This document shows, in pieces, positions 1-8,555 of a stretch of DNA of 64,000 nucleotides. The notes under the pieces are model-generated. The model made no database searches and had not been told where the DNA came from. It was given only the letters and a program-made list of their open reading frames with translations. The position numbers were made by a program, and so were the translations under genes. The first letter of the stretch is position 1. Every line of letters starts with the position of its first letter. The DNA is from SSSZ01 sp016790965 (GTDB lineage Bacteria; Pseudomonadota; Gammaproteobacteria; Burkholderiales; Rhodocyclaceae): assembly GCA_016790965.1 (NCBI GenBank), contig JAEUNZ010000027.1, positions 62,001 to 126,000 of the forward strand. The letters are read 5' to 3'.

Positions 1-1
1 G

Positions 2-499
2 CTCGATACCGTCCTCATCGATCTCAAGTACCGGGAGCCGGCCGCCCGCAGTGATGCCATCGACGGGCTGGCGGCAATCACCGGGGGCTCGGTACCCCGC
101 GACCTCATGATGAGCACGGCCCAGGTGCGGGAAATGCAGGCGGCGGGCATGGAAGTGGGGGGGCACACCCTGAGCCATCCGATTCTGGCGCGTCTGGACG
201 ATGCGGCGATCCTGCGCGAAATCGGCGAGGACCGCGCCCGTCTGGCGGATATTCTCGGGGCGCCGCCGATCCTCTTTGCCTACCCCAACGGCAAGCCCGG
301 CAAGGACTACCTGCCGGGGCACCCCGACCTCATCCGGCGCTGTGGCTACCGGGCTGCCTTTTCCACCGCCTGGGGCTCGGTCAACGAGTCCACCGACCTC
401 TTCCAAGTGCCCCGCTTCACGCCCTGGGACCGCAGCCCGGCCCGCTTCGTCCTGCGCCTGGCCCACAACTACCTGCGCACCGCCTGCGACCGGGTGTAG
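2..499 (+). CDS. Polysaccharide deacetylase, C-terminal part (5' truncated by window edge)
   Basis: The frame is open from base 2 to a TAG at 497-499, giving 165 residues with no start in the window. The visible part carries the NodB-type landmarks GGHTLSHP (metal-binding His pair) and FAYPNGKPGKDY, followed by the C-terminal half of a divalent-metal carbohydrate esterase barrel. Such enzymes remove N- or O-acetyl groups from polysaccharides, usually in the periplasm. It converges on the asparagine-synthetase-like gene with 6 nt between stops. I see no DUF3473 extension, so I do not equate it with the XrtA-specific deacetylase. The export signal, if any, lies outside the window. Confidence 0.85.
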   Translation, partial: LDTVLIDLKYREPAARSDAIDGLAAITGGSVPRDLMMSTAQVREMQAAGMEVGGHTLSHPILARLDDAAILREIGEDRARLADILGAPPILFAYPNGKPGKDYLPGHPDLIRRCGYRAAFSTAWGSVNESTDLFQVPRFTPWDRSPARFVLRLAHNYLRTACDRV

Positions 500-505
500 C
501 GCGCC

Positions 506-2305
506 TTAGGCCGGGGTGCGGGCGTCCTGGGCGGCGAGCCACTGCTCCAGCATCATCAGAATCCACACCATCTCGCCGTAGTAACCCGGGTGCTCGGGCA
601 ACAGATTGGCGAACAGGCGGCTGACGAAGTCCTGGCGCACGATGCCGCGGGCGGCGAGGGAGTCGAGCGATTCCTGAGCCAGGCGCCGCAGGCCCGGGTG
701 CTTCACCGTCCAGGGGCCGAAAGGCAAGCCGAAGCCATGCTTCTTCTTGGTGAGGATGGCGTCGGGCAGGAAGCCGCGCAGCGCTTCCTTGAAGAACCAG
801 CGCAGCTTCAGCTTCCTGAGCTTCCACTCCGGTTCCAGGGTGAGGGAGAAGTCGGTCAGCTCGGTATCGAGTAGAGGGAAACCGACGCCGATGCCCGCCA
901 TGCGGGTGGCGCCGCGGACCTTGGGCAGGTCGCTGTCGGCCAGGGTGAATTTCCAGTCGTAGGCCAGCATGCGATTGACCAGAGCACCGGTCTCGCATTG
1001 GCGCCAGGTCTCGCGACGCTCTTCCATGGGCGACTGGAGATTGATGGTGGCGAGAAAATCCGTGGTCAGGACATGGTCCGGCCCCAGGCGGTCCAGCAGG
1101 TTGAAGCTCTCCATGCGGTCGGGCAGGGGGATGCGCGAATGGCGCATGTAGCCGCCGGCCTGGCGCAGACCGGGGATCTTGCGCGGCCAATCGGTATCCG
1201 CCAGCACCGGCTCCAGCAGGTGACGCCGGATGAGGCCCGGCACGTGCCGGTAGGCGTCGAAGAGGCGCTGGGTCGCGTAGCGGGAATTGCCGCCGAACAG
1301 CTCGTCACCGCCGTCGCCGGCCAGCAGGTGCTCCATGCCGTCCGCCTTGGCCACCTTGGCGCAGTAGTAGGCCGGAACAGCCGAGGAGTTGCCGAAGGGC
1401 TGGTCGTGGAAGCGGGCGACGGCAGGGATGCCGCTGACCAGATCCTCGGGGGTGATGTAGTACTCGTGGTGGCGGGTGCGGAAATGCTTGGAGGCGATGC
1501 GGGCGTACTCCATCTCGTCGTAGCCTTCGGAATCGAAGCCGATGGAGTAGGTGTCGCAGGAAGCGCCGGTGGCCAGACAGAGCATGCCTGCCACGGTGGA
1601 ACTGTCGGTGCCGCCGGAAAGGAAGGCGCCCACCCGCTCGTGGCCGATTTCCCGGCGCACGGCGTTTTCCACCAGGAGGCGGAATTTGGTCTTGGCCGTG
1701 GCGAAATCGAGCCGCTTGTGCTCCTCAAAATGGGGGCGCCAGTAGGGACGCACCTGGGAGGCGCCGTCCTGGAGCTGAAGCGCGGCGGCCTGGGGCAGGC
1801 GGCGCACCTGGCGGAAAATGGTGCGCGGCGCCGGAATCATGTGGAAGTGCAGGTAATTGAAGATGGCCTGCGGGTCGAGGCCGCGGTCCCGCACGGCCAC
1901 GTCGTCGGCGCGTTCGGCGAAGGCGATGCGCGAGCCTTCCCGGGCGTAACAGGCCGTCTGGATGGCGAAGCGGTCGATGGCCAGCAGGAGCCGCCCCTCG
2001 CAGGGGGCCAGGATGACCACGCTCCAGCCTCCGCCCACCTGGGCCAGGCCGGCTTCGCCGCGCTGGGCGTAGAGCGTGAGCCAGCGTTCGGCGGCGTTGC
2101 CCCCGGCGATCTGGGGCGGAAAGGCCGGGTGGCCTACGGCGACGCACAGGCGGTCTTCCCGACGGGCGAAAACCACGTCGGCGGCGTCGCTCCAGGCGAG
2201 GGCGCCGCCATCCCAGTCGACGCGGCGGTCCCCGACGCGGAGGCCCTCCGGGGTGGGAAGCTGGCGGCCGTCGAAGTGGCCGGAAAAAAGCGAATTCTTG
2301 GACAT
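506..2305 (-). CDS. Asparagine-synthetase-like amide ligase of XrtA locus
   Basis: The 599-residue product has a class II amidotransferase-like N-terminal fold (about 1-190) followed by an Asn_synthase domain. The ATP pyrophosphatase loop SGGTDSS is at 230-236. The N terminus is MSKNSLFSGH, so the Cys that normally becomes residue 1 of the glutaminase is missing. The protein may therefore use ammonia or another amine, or perform beta-lactam-synthetase-like chemistry (inference). I chose the ATG at 2305 because the longer frame overlaps the upstream decarboxylase gene in another frame and its extra residues are unlike the family. It is third in a minus-strand operon after the acyl-CoA ligase and PLP decarboxylase, 26 nt behind the latter. 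Confidence 0.85.
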   Translation of the reverse strand: MSKNSLFSGHFDGRQLPTPEGLRVGDRRVDWDGGALAWSDAADVVFARREDRLCVAVGHPAFPPQIAGGNAAERWLTLYAQRGEAGLAQVGGGWSVVILAPCEGRLLLAIDRFAIQTACYAREGSRIAFAERADDVAVRDRGLDPQAIFNYLHFHMIPAPRTIFRQVRRLPQAAALQLQDGASQVRPYWRPHFEEHKRLDFATAKTKFRLLVENAVRREIGHERVGAFLSGGTDSSTVAGMLCLATGASCDTYSIGFDSEGYDEMEYARIASKHFRTRHHEYYITPEDLVSGIPAVARFHDQPFGNSSAVPAYYCAKVAKADGMEHLLAGDGGDELFGGNSRYATQRLFDAYRHVPGLIRRHLLEPVLADTDWPRKIPGLRQAGGYMRHSRIPLPDRMESFNLLDRLGPDHVLTTDFLATINLQSPMEERRETWRQCETGALVNRMLAYDWKFTLADSDLPKVRGATRMAGIGVGFPLLDTELTDFSLTLEPEWKLRKLKLRWFFKEALRGFLPDAILTKKKHGFGLPFGPWTVKHPGLRRLAQESLDSLAARGIVRQDFVSRLFANLLPEHPGYYGEMVWILMMLEQWLAAQDARTPA

Positions 2306-2331
2306 GAGGGAAACTCGGGGAAAGACGCGGG

Positions 2332-3567
2332 TCAGACGAGGACTTCGACCGGGGCCGAATGGCTCAGGAAGGCCTGGGGGCTGGCGCTGGGGCCGTAGGC
2401 GCCGGACTGGAAGACGACCACCAGATCGCCGGGACGGGCAGCGGGCAGGTCCATTCGGTCGGCCAGCAGATCGAGGGGTGTGCACAGGGGGCCCACCACC
2501 GAGGCGGTTTCCCGCGGGGTATCCGGGGCCAGGCGGTTGCCGATGGTCACCGGGTAATTCTTGCGGATCACCTGGCCAAAATTGCCCGAAGCGGCCAGAT
2601 GGTGGTGCAGGCCGCCGTCGGCCACCAGGAAGACCTGGCCCCGGGAAATCTTGCGGTCCAGAATGCGGCAGACGTAGATGCCGGCCTCGCCCACCAGGTA
2701 GCGGCCCAGCTCGACGGTCAGCTCGCAGCCCGGCGCTTCCGTCTTGAGCCGCTGCACCAAGGAGCCGAGGTTTTCGCCAATGGGGGCCAGGTCCAGGGGC
2801 GTTTCACCCGGGAAGTAGGGAATGCCGAAGCCTCCTCCCACGTTGAGGCGCCTGAGGGGCAAGCCGGCCCCGCTGGCAAGGCGCAGGGCGAGGTCCACGG
2901 CATTGCGCTGGGCTTCGCAAATCGATTCGGCGCGCAGGTTCTGGGAGCCGGAGAAAATGTGGAAGCCTTCGAAGGCAAGGTCCAGGCGGCACACCTCGGC
3001 CAGGGCTTCGGGTACCCGTTCCGCGTCGATGCCGAACTGTTTGGGACCACCGCCCATCTTCATGCCGGAACTCTTCAATTCGAAATCCGGATTGACCCGC
3101 AGAGCGACCCGGGCGGGAAGTCCCAGGGTGCGGGAGGCCGTGGCCAGCAGGGGCAGTTCCCGCAGGCTTTCAACATTGACCAGGATGCCTGCCGCGACGG
3201 CCTGGAGAAGTTCGGCCTCGGACTTGCCCGGGCCGGCGAAACTGATTTCCGCCGCAGCGACGCCGGCGTCCAGCGCCACCCGCAGCTCGCGGCCGGAAGC
3301 CACGTCCATGCCGTCCACCAGCGGGGCCATATGGCAGGCCAGGGCGGGCATGGGGTTGGCCTTCAGGGCATAGTGCAGGCGGACCTCCCGGGGCAGAACC
3401 TGGCGCAGGGTGGCGACCCGGGCGTCGAGCAGGCGGCGATCGTAGGCGTAGAAGGGCACCCCGGCGCCCACCCGGGCGGCGAGGCGGGTAAGGGGAATGC
3501 CGCCCACCAGGAGTTCGCCGTGGGCGACGGGAAATTGGTGCATGGGGGTGTGTACGGGAGCGCTCAT
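2332..3567 (-). CDS. PLP-dependent decarboxylase, exosortase A system-associated
   Basis: The 411-residue protein belongs to the ornithine/diaminopimelate decarboxylase fold III family. The PLP lysine sits in HYALKANPM (Lys69), and the alanine-racemase-like barrel with glycine-rich GGGFGIPYF follows. Length and sequence fit the XrtA-associated decarboxylase subgroup. The substrate is unknown; the family decarboxylates basic or meso-amino acids. Its stop is 26 nt from the next gene, and its start lies 6 nt after the ligase stop, so the three genes are very likely one transcript. Together they could make and couple an amine to an activated acid (inference). Confidence 0.93.
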   Translation of the reverse strand: MSAPVHTPMHQFPVAHGELLVGGIPLTRLAARVGAGVPFYAYDRRLLDARVATLRQVLPREVRLHYALKANPMPALACHMAPLVDGMDVASGRELRVALDAGVAAAEISFAGPGKSEAELLQAVAAGILVNVESLRELPLLATASRTLGLPARVALRVNPDFELKSSGMKMGGGPKQFGIDAERVPEALAEVCRLDLAFEGFHIFSGSQNLRAESICEAQRNAVDLALRLASGAGLPLRRLNVGGGFGIPYFPGETPLDLAPIGENLGSLVQRLKTEAPGCELTVELGRYLVGEAGIYVCRILDRKISRGQVFLVADGGLHHHLAASGNFGQVIRKNYPVTIGNRLAPDTPRETASVVGPLCTPLDLLADRMDLPAARPGDLVVVFQSGAYGPSASPQAFLSHSAPVEVLV

Positions 3568-3573
3568 GGCGAC

Positions 3574-5151
3574 TTACTCGTAGAGATTCTGGAATTCACC
3601 GGAGAGGAGCTTGCGGTCGATCTTGCCGTTGGGGTTGCGGGGCAGGGGGCCGGGGCGCACGTCGACCCGGGCGGGCAGCATGTAGATGGGCAGGCGCTCC
3701 CGGGCCAGCTTCAGAAGGGCATCCACGTCCAGGGTTTCTCCCCGGGGGGTGGCGACGACGACGACGGCCTGGCCCAATTGCGGATGGGGAACGCCGAAAG
3801 CCGCCACTTCACCCACCAGTTGGGTTCCGTAAAGCACTTCCTCGATTTCCGTGGGGCTGACGCGGTAGCCGGAGGTCTTGATCATCTCGTCGCGCCGGCC
3901 GATGAAGTACAGGTAGCCTTCCTCGTCGCGACGTACCGTATCGCCGGAAAAAACGGCGATTTCGGGCAGCACGAGACCGGCCTCCCGGTGCAGCAGGGGC
4001 TTGTAGCGCTCGGCGGTCTTTTCCGCATCGTTCCAATAACCCTGGCCCACCAGGGCGCCGCGGTGCACCAGTTCCCCCGGTTCGTTGGGGGCACACTCGC
4101 TGCCGTCTTCCCGCAGGACCAGGATTTCCGCATTGGGGATAGCCTTGCCGATGGAATCGGGGCGCCGGTCCACCTGCTCCGGTGGCAGGTAGGTGGAGCG
4201 GAAAGCCTCGGTCAGGCCGTACATCAGGTAAGGCTTGCTGCGGGGCAGGGCGCGACGCAGGGCATCCAGGGTCTCCCGCGGCATGCGGCCGCCGGTATTG
4301 GCGAAATAGCGCAGATGGTCGGTGACCGTCTCCGGCCACTTCAACTGGGTGAGCTGGATGTAGAGGGGGGGCACCGCGGTAAGTCCGGTGACCCTCTCAC
4401 GGGCTATGGCATTGAGCACGTCCTTGGGTAGCAGGTAATTGAGCAGCACCACCCGGGCGCCCACGTGGAAGGCCGTGGTCAGTTGGCTGAAACCCGCATC
4501 GAAGGACAGGGGCAGGGCGGCGAGCAGGGTGTCGTCGGCGCGGTTTTCGAGATAGCTGGCCACGCTCTTGGCTCCCGCCACCATGTTGCGGTGCGAGAGA
4601 ACCACGCCTTTGGGGCGGCCGGTGCTGCCCGAGGTGTAGAGGATGGAGACCACGTCGGTATCGATGACGCGGTGCGGCTCCCCGCGGGGGCCGGCCAGAG
4701 TATCGCTCCAGCACTCCAGGGCGAAGGGCAGGTGTTCCCGGTCGGCGGGCAGTTCGCCGATGACGATCACCCGGCGCAGGTCGTGGCAGGCGGTGAGGGT
4801 CTCGCGCAGCACCTCGAAGCGTTCGGCCGAAGTGATCAGGATGCGCACGGCGCAGTCGGCCAGGATGTAGCCCACCTGCTCCGCCTTGAGCAGGGGATTG
4901 AGCGGAACGAAAACACCGCCCGCCGCCGCGGCGCCGAAGGCGGCGACCACGAATTCGAAGCGCTTTTCCAGGTAGATGCCGACCCGCTCGCCGCGGCCCA
5001 GGCCCAGATGGACGAGGCCGCCGGCCAGGGCTTCGATGTCGCCGGCCAGTTCGCCGTAGGACAGCGTCTTGCCGGTATAGGTGAGGGCGGGCGCAGCCGG
5101 GGTTCTGGCGGCGGAGGCCAGGGGCAGGTGGTGCAGGAGGAAGGTGTTCAT
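3574..5151 (-). CDS. Acyl-CoA ligase (AMP-forming), exosortase A system-associated
   Basis: This is a 525-residue ANL-superfamily enzyme that adenylates a carboxylic acid and transfers it to CoA or a carrier protein. Visible motifs are the P-loop TSGSTGRPKG, the hinge region FIGRRDEMIKTSGYR and the C-terminal catalytic lysine in NPNGKIDRK. I start it at the ATG at 5151 (MNTFLLHHL); the 83 extra upstream codons are Arg/Pro-rich and unlike the family. It is the first gene of the ligase-decarboxylase-asparagine-synthetase-like operon and is divergent from the TPR gene at 5372. The acid it activates cannot be read from sequence. Confidence 0.92.
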   Translation of the reverse strand: MNTFLLHHLPLASAARTPAAPALTYTGKTLSYGELAGDIEALAGGLVHLGLGRGERVGIYLEKRFEFVVAAFGAAAAGGVFVPLNPLLKAEQVGYILADCAVRILITSAERFEVLRETLTACHDLRRVIVIGELPADREHLPFALECWSDTLAGPRGEPHRVIDTDVVSILYTSGSTGRPKGVVLSHRNMVAGAKSVASYLENRADDTLLAALPLSFDAGFSQLTTAFHVGARVVLLNYLLPKDVLNAIARERVTGLTAVPPLYIQLTQLKWPETVTDHLRYFANTGGRMPRETLDALRRALPRSKPYLMYGLTEAFRSTYLPPEQVDRRPDSIGKAIPNAEILVLREDGSECAPNEPGELVHRGALVGQGYWNDAEKTAERYKPLLHREAGLVLPEIAVFSGDTVRRDEEGYLYFIGRRDEMIKTSGYRVSPTEIEEVLYGTQLVGEVAAFGVPHPQLGQAVVVVATPRGETLDVDALLKLARERLPIYMLPARVDVRPGPLPRNPNGKIDRKLLSGEFQNLYE

Positions 5152-5279
5152 GGCGACTGGATCAGGCGGTTCGTCTGCGGCCGCGCCCCGCCGCGGCCGA
5201 AGGCCGGCGTTGCCGGCGGGCCGCCGGGTCAAGGGGCGCAGTTTATCCGCAATGGGCAATCTTTGTCGTGAAGTATTAG

Positions 5280-5309
5280 GCAAACCGAGAGGCTTCCAGC
5301 GCCTATAAT
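5280..5309 (+). promoter_or_regulatory. Candidate sigma-70 promoter for the TPR gene
   Basis: A perfect TATAAT lies at 5304-5309 in the 220-nt intergenic region between the divergent ligase and TPR genes. The matching -35 box is poor. It is placed before the 20-bp palindrome at 5320-5339 and 62 nt before the ATG at 5372. Confidence 0.35.
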
Positions 5310-5319
5310 CGCGGCTGGC

Positions 5320-5346
5320 CATCGGGCATATGCCCGATGCCTTTTT
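5320..5346 (+). terminator. Perfect 20-bp palindrome followed by T5 in the TPR gene leader
   Basis: CATCGGGCAT is followed immediately by its exact reverse complement ATGCCCGATG (5320-5339), then CC and five T at 5342-5346. It sits between the TATAAT and the start codon. It could be an attenuator-like hairpin or a dimeric repressor site; the absence of a loop makes a classical terminator only moderately likely. Confidence 0.4.
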
Positions 5347-5371
5347 CCCGCTGAAGACAGAGAGCAGTTCC

Positions 5372-6091
5372 ATGCAAACAATGCGATTTCTTTCAGTCAT
5401 GGCCGTCCTGGCCCTGGCTGCAGCCTTGGCCCGGGCCGAGCTGGTGACCGGTGAAGTGGCGTGCGGGCCCGTTTCGGGCCCCGGAGCCGGGGTGGATATG
5501 GGGCCCTTCGACTATCGCAATCCGCCACCGGGCAAGCTCCAGGTCGTCGAGGCCCATCACTTCACGCCCCGCGTCGCAAGCCTGAAATCGGGCCAGAGTA
5601 CCGCGACCATAGGCACCGATATCGATTTCACCCTGCGTTACTTTCCCAATCATCACCGGGCGCTTAACGCCATGGCACGGCTGGCGGAGCGGGAGAAGAC
5701 CGACCGTCCGCGGGGCTCCAGCCATACAGTGGCCTGCTGGTTCGACCGCGCCGTGCGCAAGGCGCCGGACGATGCGCAGGCGCGCCTGCTCTACGGCATC
5801 TGGCTGGCCAAGCAGGGAGAAAAGTCCCTGGCCAGGGAACAGCTCCAAGTCGTCGCCGATGCGGAATACCGTTCTCCCAGCACGACCTACAACATGGGGC
5901 TCGCCTACTTTCAGATCGGCGACCATGACAAGGCGCTGGAGGCAGCCCACGCCGCATACGCCCAGGGATTCTCGCTCCCGGGACTCAAGGGCATGCTGAG
6001 CAAGGTAGGGAAGTGGACTGAGCCACCACCACGAGCGGCAGACAAGGCCCCGGAGGCCGACTCTGCGCCCGCGCCGGAATCGGCACGCTGA
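5372..6091 (+). CDS. Exported TPR-containing protein of unknown function
   Basis: The product has 239 residues. The start at 5372 gives a clean signal peptide, MQTMRFLSVMAVLALAAALARA, with cleavage after ARA, and an AGAGAG-like ribosome site lies upstream; the longer frame from 5330 would bury the signal. After a region with DYRNPPPGK the sequence becomes helical with two or three tetratricopeptide-like units (ARLLYGIWLAKQGEKS; YNMGLAYFQIGDHDKALEAA). The C terminus is Ala/Pro-rich and low complexity. It is probably periplasmic and could scaffold EPS export proteins (inference from location). I do not recognise a named family. Confidence 0.75.
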   Translation: MQTMRFLSVMAVLALAAALARAELVTGEVACGPVSGPGAGVDMGPFDYRNPPPGKLQVVEAHHFTPRVASLKSGQSTATIGTDIDFTLRYFPNHHRALNAMARLAEREKTDRPRGSSHTVACWFDRAVRKAPDDAQARLLYGIWLAKQGEKSLAREQLQVVADAEYRSPSTTYNMGLAYFQIGDHDKALEAAHAAYAQGFSLPGLKGMLSKVGKWTEPPPRAADKAPEADSAPAPESAR

Positions 6092-6196
6092 AAGCCCAGC
6101 GCGTGTCGTTCGCGCCGCTTTTTGCGGCGTGGGCGAATCTGTTGCCATCGGGTGCCCCTGCACCTGCCCCTGTGTGAGTTTTGACCCGTCTTCTCC

Positions 6197-7525
6197 ATGA
6201 CCCCTACGTTTCTCGCTACCGTCCTCTCTACCCTCATCGGATATTCGCAACTGGCCGGCGCGGAATTGCGCTGCCTGGCCTCGACGATACGCCCTGCTAG
6301 GGGAAAGCCGGTTAGAGTGGCCCTCATCGTGCGGGATTTCGCGCCGGCCATCACGGGTGGGGTATATAGGCCCGCCGCCCTGGCCCGTCACCTCGTTAAG
6401 GCGGGAATGGAGGTAGAGGTGCTGGCCGTCACCGGGCCGGAGGCGCCGACGCCGGCGGGCCTCCAACTGCTGGCGCAGATCGGCAGCGCCGTCGTGATTC
6501 ACCGTATTCCGGAATCGACCCGCGTCACCAGTTATCGTTTGTTTCCTCGCGTCGATGGGGGTTTGCTCAACGCTATCGGGATATTCGACTACGCTCGCAA
6601 AATTTGGCGCCGCGACCCGCCCCAGATCGTCATCGCCTCCGGTCCCCCCTTTCATACCTTCATCGCGGGATACCATCTCGCCCGCTACCTCGGCAGCAAG
6701 CTCATCCTGGATTACCGGGACGAGTGGTCCCTGAATCCCTTTGATTTCGTTCGCAAAGAGCCGCAGGACCGCGAGTGGGAGGCGCGCTGCTTGGCCAGGG
6801 CCGACCTCGTGACGGTCACTACCGCTTCCCAGCGCGACTTGCTCGACGAGACCTATGGCGGAACCCTGGCGCCCAAGTGTGAGGTGATCGCCAACGGATG
6901 GGAATCGGAAGGGGAACCGTTCCGGCCTGCCGTTGAGCCACACCGCGATAAGCGTGCACTGCTCCTCTTCGCCGGAAAACTGGGCGGACACACAGATCCG
7001 GAACGCTTTCTCGGTGCCCTGGCCCGCATATTGCGGGAGCACCCCGGTCTTGAGGGCAGACTTGTGGTCCGTTTCGTGGGCAACAAGACTCAGGCTACAC
7101 AGGATGCGCTAGCCCGCTTCCCCTTTCCCGGGGTGGTCGAAAGCCATCCCCTCGTCCCGCTTCACGAGGTCCAGGCCATGATGGGTGCGGCGGATGCGCT
7201 CCTACTCTTCCACGATGAGCGTTTCGAACGCTACCTTCCGGGCAAGCTTTACGAATACCTTGCAGCGAGGCGACCTGTTCTGCTCCTTGACGACCGAGGG
7301 GAGTCGACTCGCCTGGTCCAATCGCTCAAGGCGGGTTGGAGTGTCCAGAGTTCAGATGTGGCGGCCATTCACGCCATGGTGCTCAACGTCCTGGAACTCA
7401 AATCGAGGCGGGAGCAGGAGGGGCAGCCTGAAAACCCCGACCTTGACCGTTGGCTACAGGCCAACACGCGAGCTCGCATGGCGGCCCGCTTCCAGGAACA
7501 GATCGAGCGGCTCCTGGGGCAATAG
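6197..7525 (+). CDS. Glycosyltransferase family 4 protein
   Basis: The 442-residue open frame is a GT-B glycosyltransferase: ITGGVYRPAALARHL near the N terminus, LILDYRDEWSLNP in the linker, and the nucleotide-sugar site region FERYLPGKLYEYLAARRPVLLL near the C terminus. It would transfer a sugar from a nucleotide donor to the growing EPS repeat on the cytoplasmic face. The start is uncertain: ATG 6197 adds 40 codons whose third-position GC looks lower than the rest, whereas GTG 6317, preceded by GGGAAAG, would begin at VALIVRDFAP as typical homologues do. It converges on the methyltransferase gene at 7708. Confidence 0.82.
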   Translation: MTPTFLATVLSTLIGYSQLAGAELRCLASTIRPARGKPVRVALIVRDFAPAITGGVYRPAALARHLVKAGMEVEVLAVTGPEAPTPAGLQLLAQIGSAVVIHRIPESTRVTSYRLFPRVDGGLLNAIGIFDYARKIWRRDPPQIVIASGPPFHTFIAGYHLARYLGSKLILDYRDEWSLNPFDFVRKEPQDREWEARCLARADLVTVTTASQRDLLDETYGGTLAPKCEVIANGWESEGEPFRPAVEPHRDKRALLLFAGKLGGHTDPERFLGALARILREHPGLEGRLVVRFVGNKTQATQDALARFPFPGVVESHPLVPLHEVQAMMGAADALLLFHDERFERYLPGKLYEYLAARRPVLLLDDRGESTRLVQSLKAGWSVQSSDVAAIHAMVLNVLELKSRREQEGQPENPDLDRWLQANTRARMAARFQEQIERLLGQ

Positions 7526-7707
7526 GCCGAAGGACGTACGGCGTTTCTGAGCCCTCGGCGCGCCCGCTGGGGAAGACCGCGGCGCACCATCGTGCTGGAC
7601 CCTCAGATGCTGCATGGGTCGGTGCGAGTCGGGGACGATGGTGTTGCCGAGATTTTTGGCCTTCGAGGGCCGACGGAGAAGACGGCAGTGGCGGGGAGCG
7701 TGGGGGA

Positions 7708-8472
7708 CTACTGTCCTCGCGGCGCGATCGTGAGCACGGTGCAGCCCTTTTCGCAGGAGATGTTCGACTCCTTCAGGCCGTAGGCTTCGCGCCAGCGGCG
7801 TACCGCTTCCTTTTCGTCGGGCCGTGCCGCATCGTCCAGGAAGATCACGGCTGCCGGGGAAAGCAACTCGCGCAGCACGGGAACGGCCGGGTAGCGGGCC
7901 TGGGGTGCGGTGCTGGCCGGGGGGCCGTCGATGACCAGCATGTCGACCTTGCCCTTGAGGGTGGCGGGCAATCCGGCGGTGTCGTACCAGGGCTGAGGGA
8001 CATCGCTACGCGTGACCAGGGGGGCGTCGACCACGGTAGCCCAGGTGCTGAGACCCTGGCGCTCCAGTTCCAGCCGCGTCTGCTGGGCGTAGTAGGCGTC
8101 GTGCTCCAGACTGTAGACGTGCCCCTGGCCGTTCAACTGACAGCAGCGGGCCAGGGTCAGGGTGCTGCTGCCCGAACTGCACTCCAGGAGGGTGAGCGGC
8201 TGCTGGCGGCGGGTGTGGCGGGCAATTGTGTAGAGAAAGTCCGGCGAGGCGGCCCAGCCGCGCAGGGGGGGCAGGGGCTCGGGGAAGTCGAGCAGGCGCA
8301 TCAGGCTGTCGTAGGCCTGGAATTGGGCGAAGAGCGCCAGGGTCTCCTGGCGGGTCTGCTCGCTGCTGGGGAGCAGGGTATAGGTGGCCAGGTGAATCTT
8401 GCGCACCTTGTGGAGGCAAAGGGCGGCAACGCCCAGGGTCAGGAGGCTTGTCGCCAGGGTCAGCCAGTGCAT
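7708..8472 (-). CDS. Class I SAM-dependent methyltransferase, membrane-anchored
   Basis: The product has 254 residues. A single N-terminal hydrophobic segment (MHWLTLATSLLTLGVAALCL) is followed by a Rossmann-type methyltransferase of the Methyltransf_24 kind: LLECSSGSSTLTLARC is motif I, YSLEHDAYYA the acidic end of strand 2, and MLVIDGPP motif IV. It may methylate an EPS sugar or lipid-linked intermediate at the membrane. I used the ATG at 8472; the longer frame runs antisense through the flippase gene and is spurious. It follows the minus-strand flippase by 83 nt and is probably co-transcribed with it. Confidence 0.8.
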   Translation of the reverse strand: MHWLTLATSLLTLGVAALCLHKVRKIHLATYTLLPSSEQTRQETLALFAQFQAYDSLMRLLDFPEPLPPLRGWAASPDFLYTIARHTRRQQPLTLLECSSGSSTLTLARCCQLNGQGHVYSLEHDAYYAQQTRLELERQGLSTWATVVDAPLVTRSDVPQPWYDTAGLPATLKGKVDMLVIDGPPASTAPQARYPAVPVLRELLSPAAVIFLDDAARPDEKEAVRRWREAYGLKESNISCEKGCTVLTIAPRGQ

Positions 8473-8555
8473 TTGAGGGCTCCGTGAGATGGAAGGTGAG
8501 GGGTTTGGGAAAGGGTCGATGATAGGGGCAGTCGCCGCCGGTGGCTCAGGCGCGT

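Noticed and set aside
998..2398. Long 466-codon open frame opposite the asparagine-synthetase-like gene
   Set aside because: It is an antisense shadow in GC-rich DNA with Gly/Ala/Val-rich composition, no motif and no ribosome site.
7585..7643. CACCATCGT/ACGATGGTG inverted repeat as a terminator between convergent genes
   Set aside because: The loop is 41 nt and there is no U run on either strand, so I do not call it a terminator.
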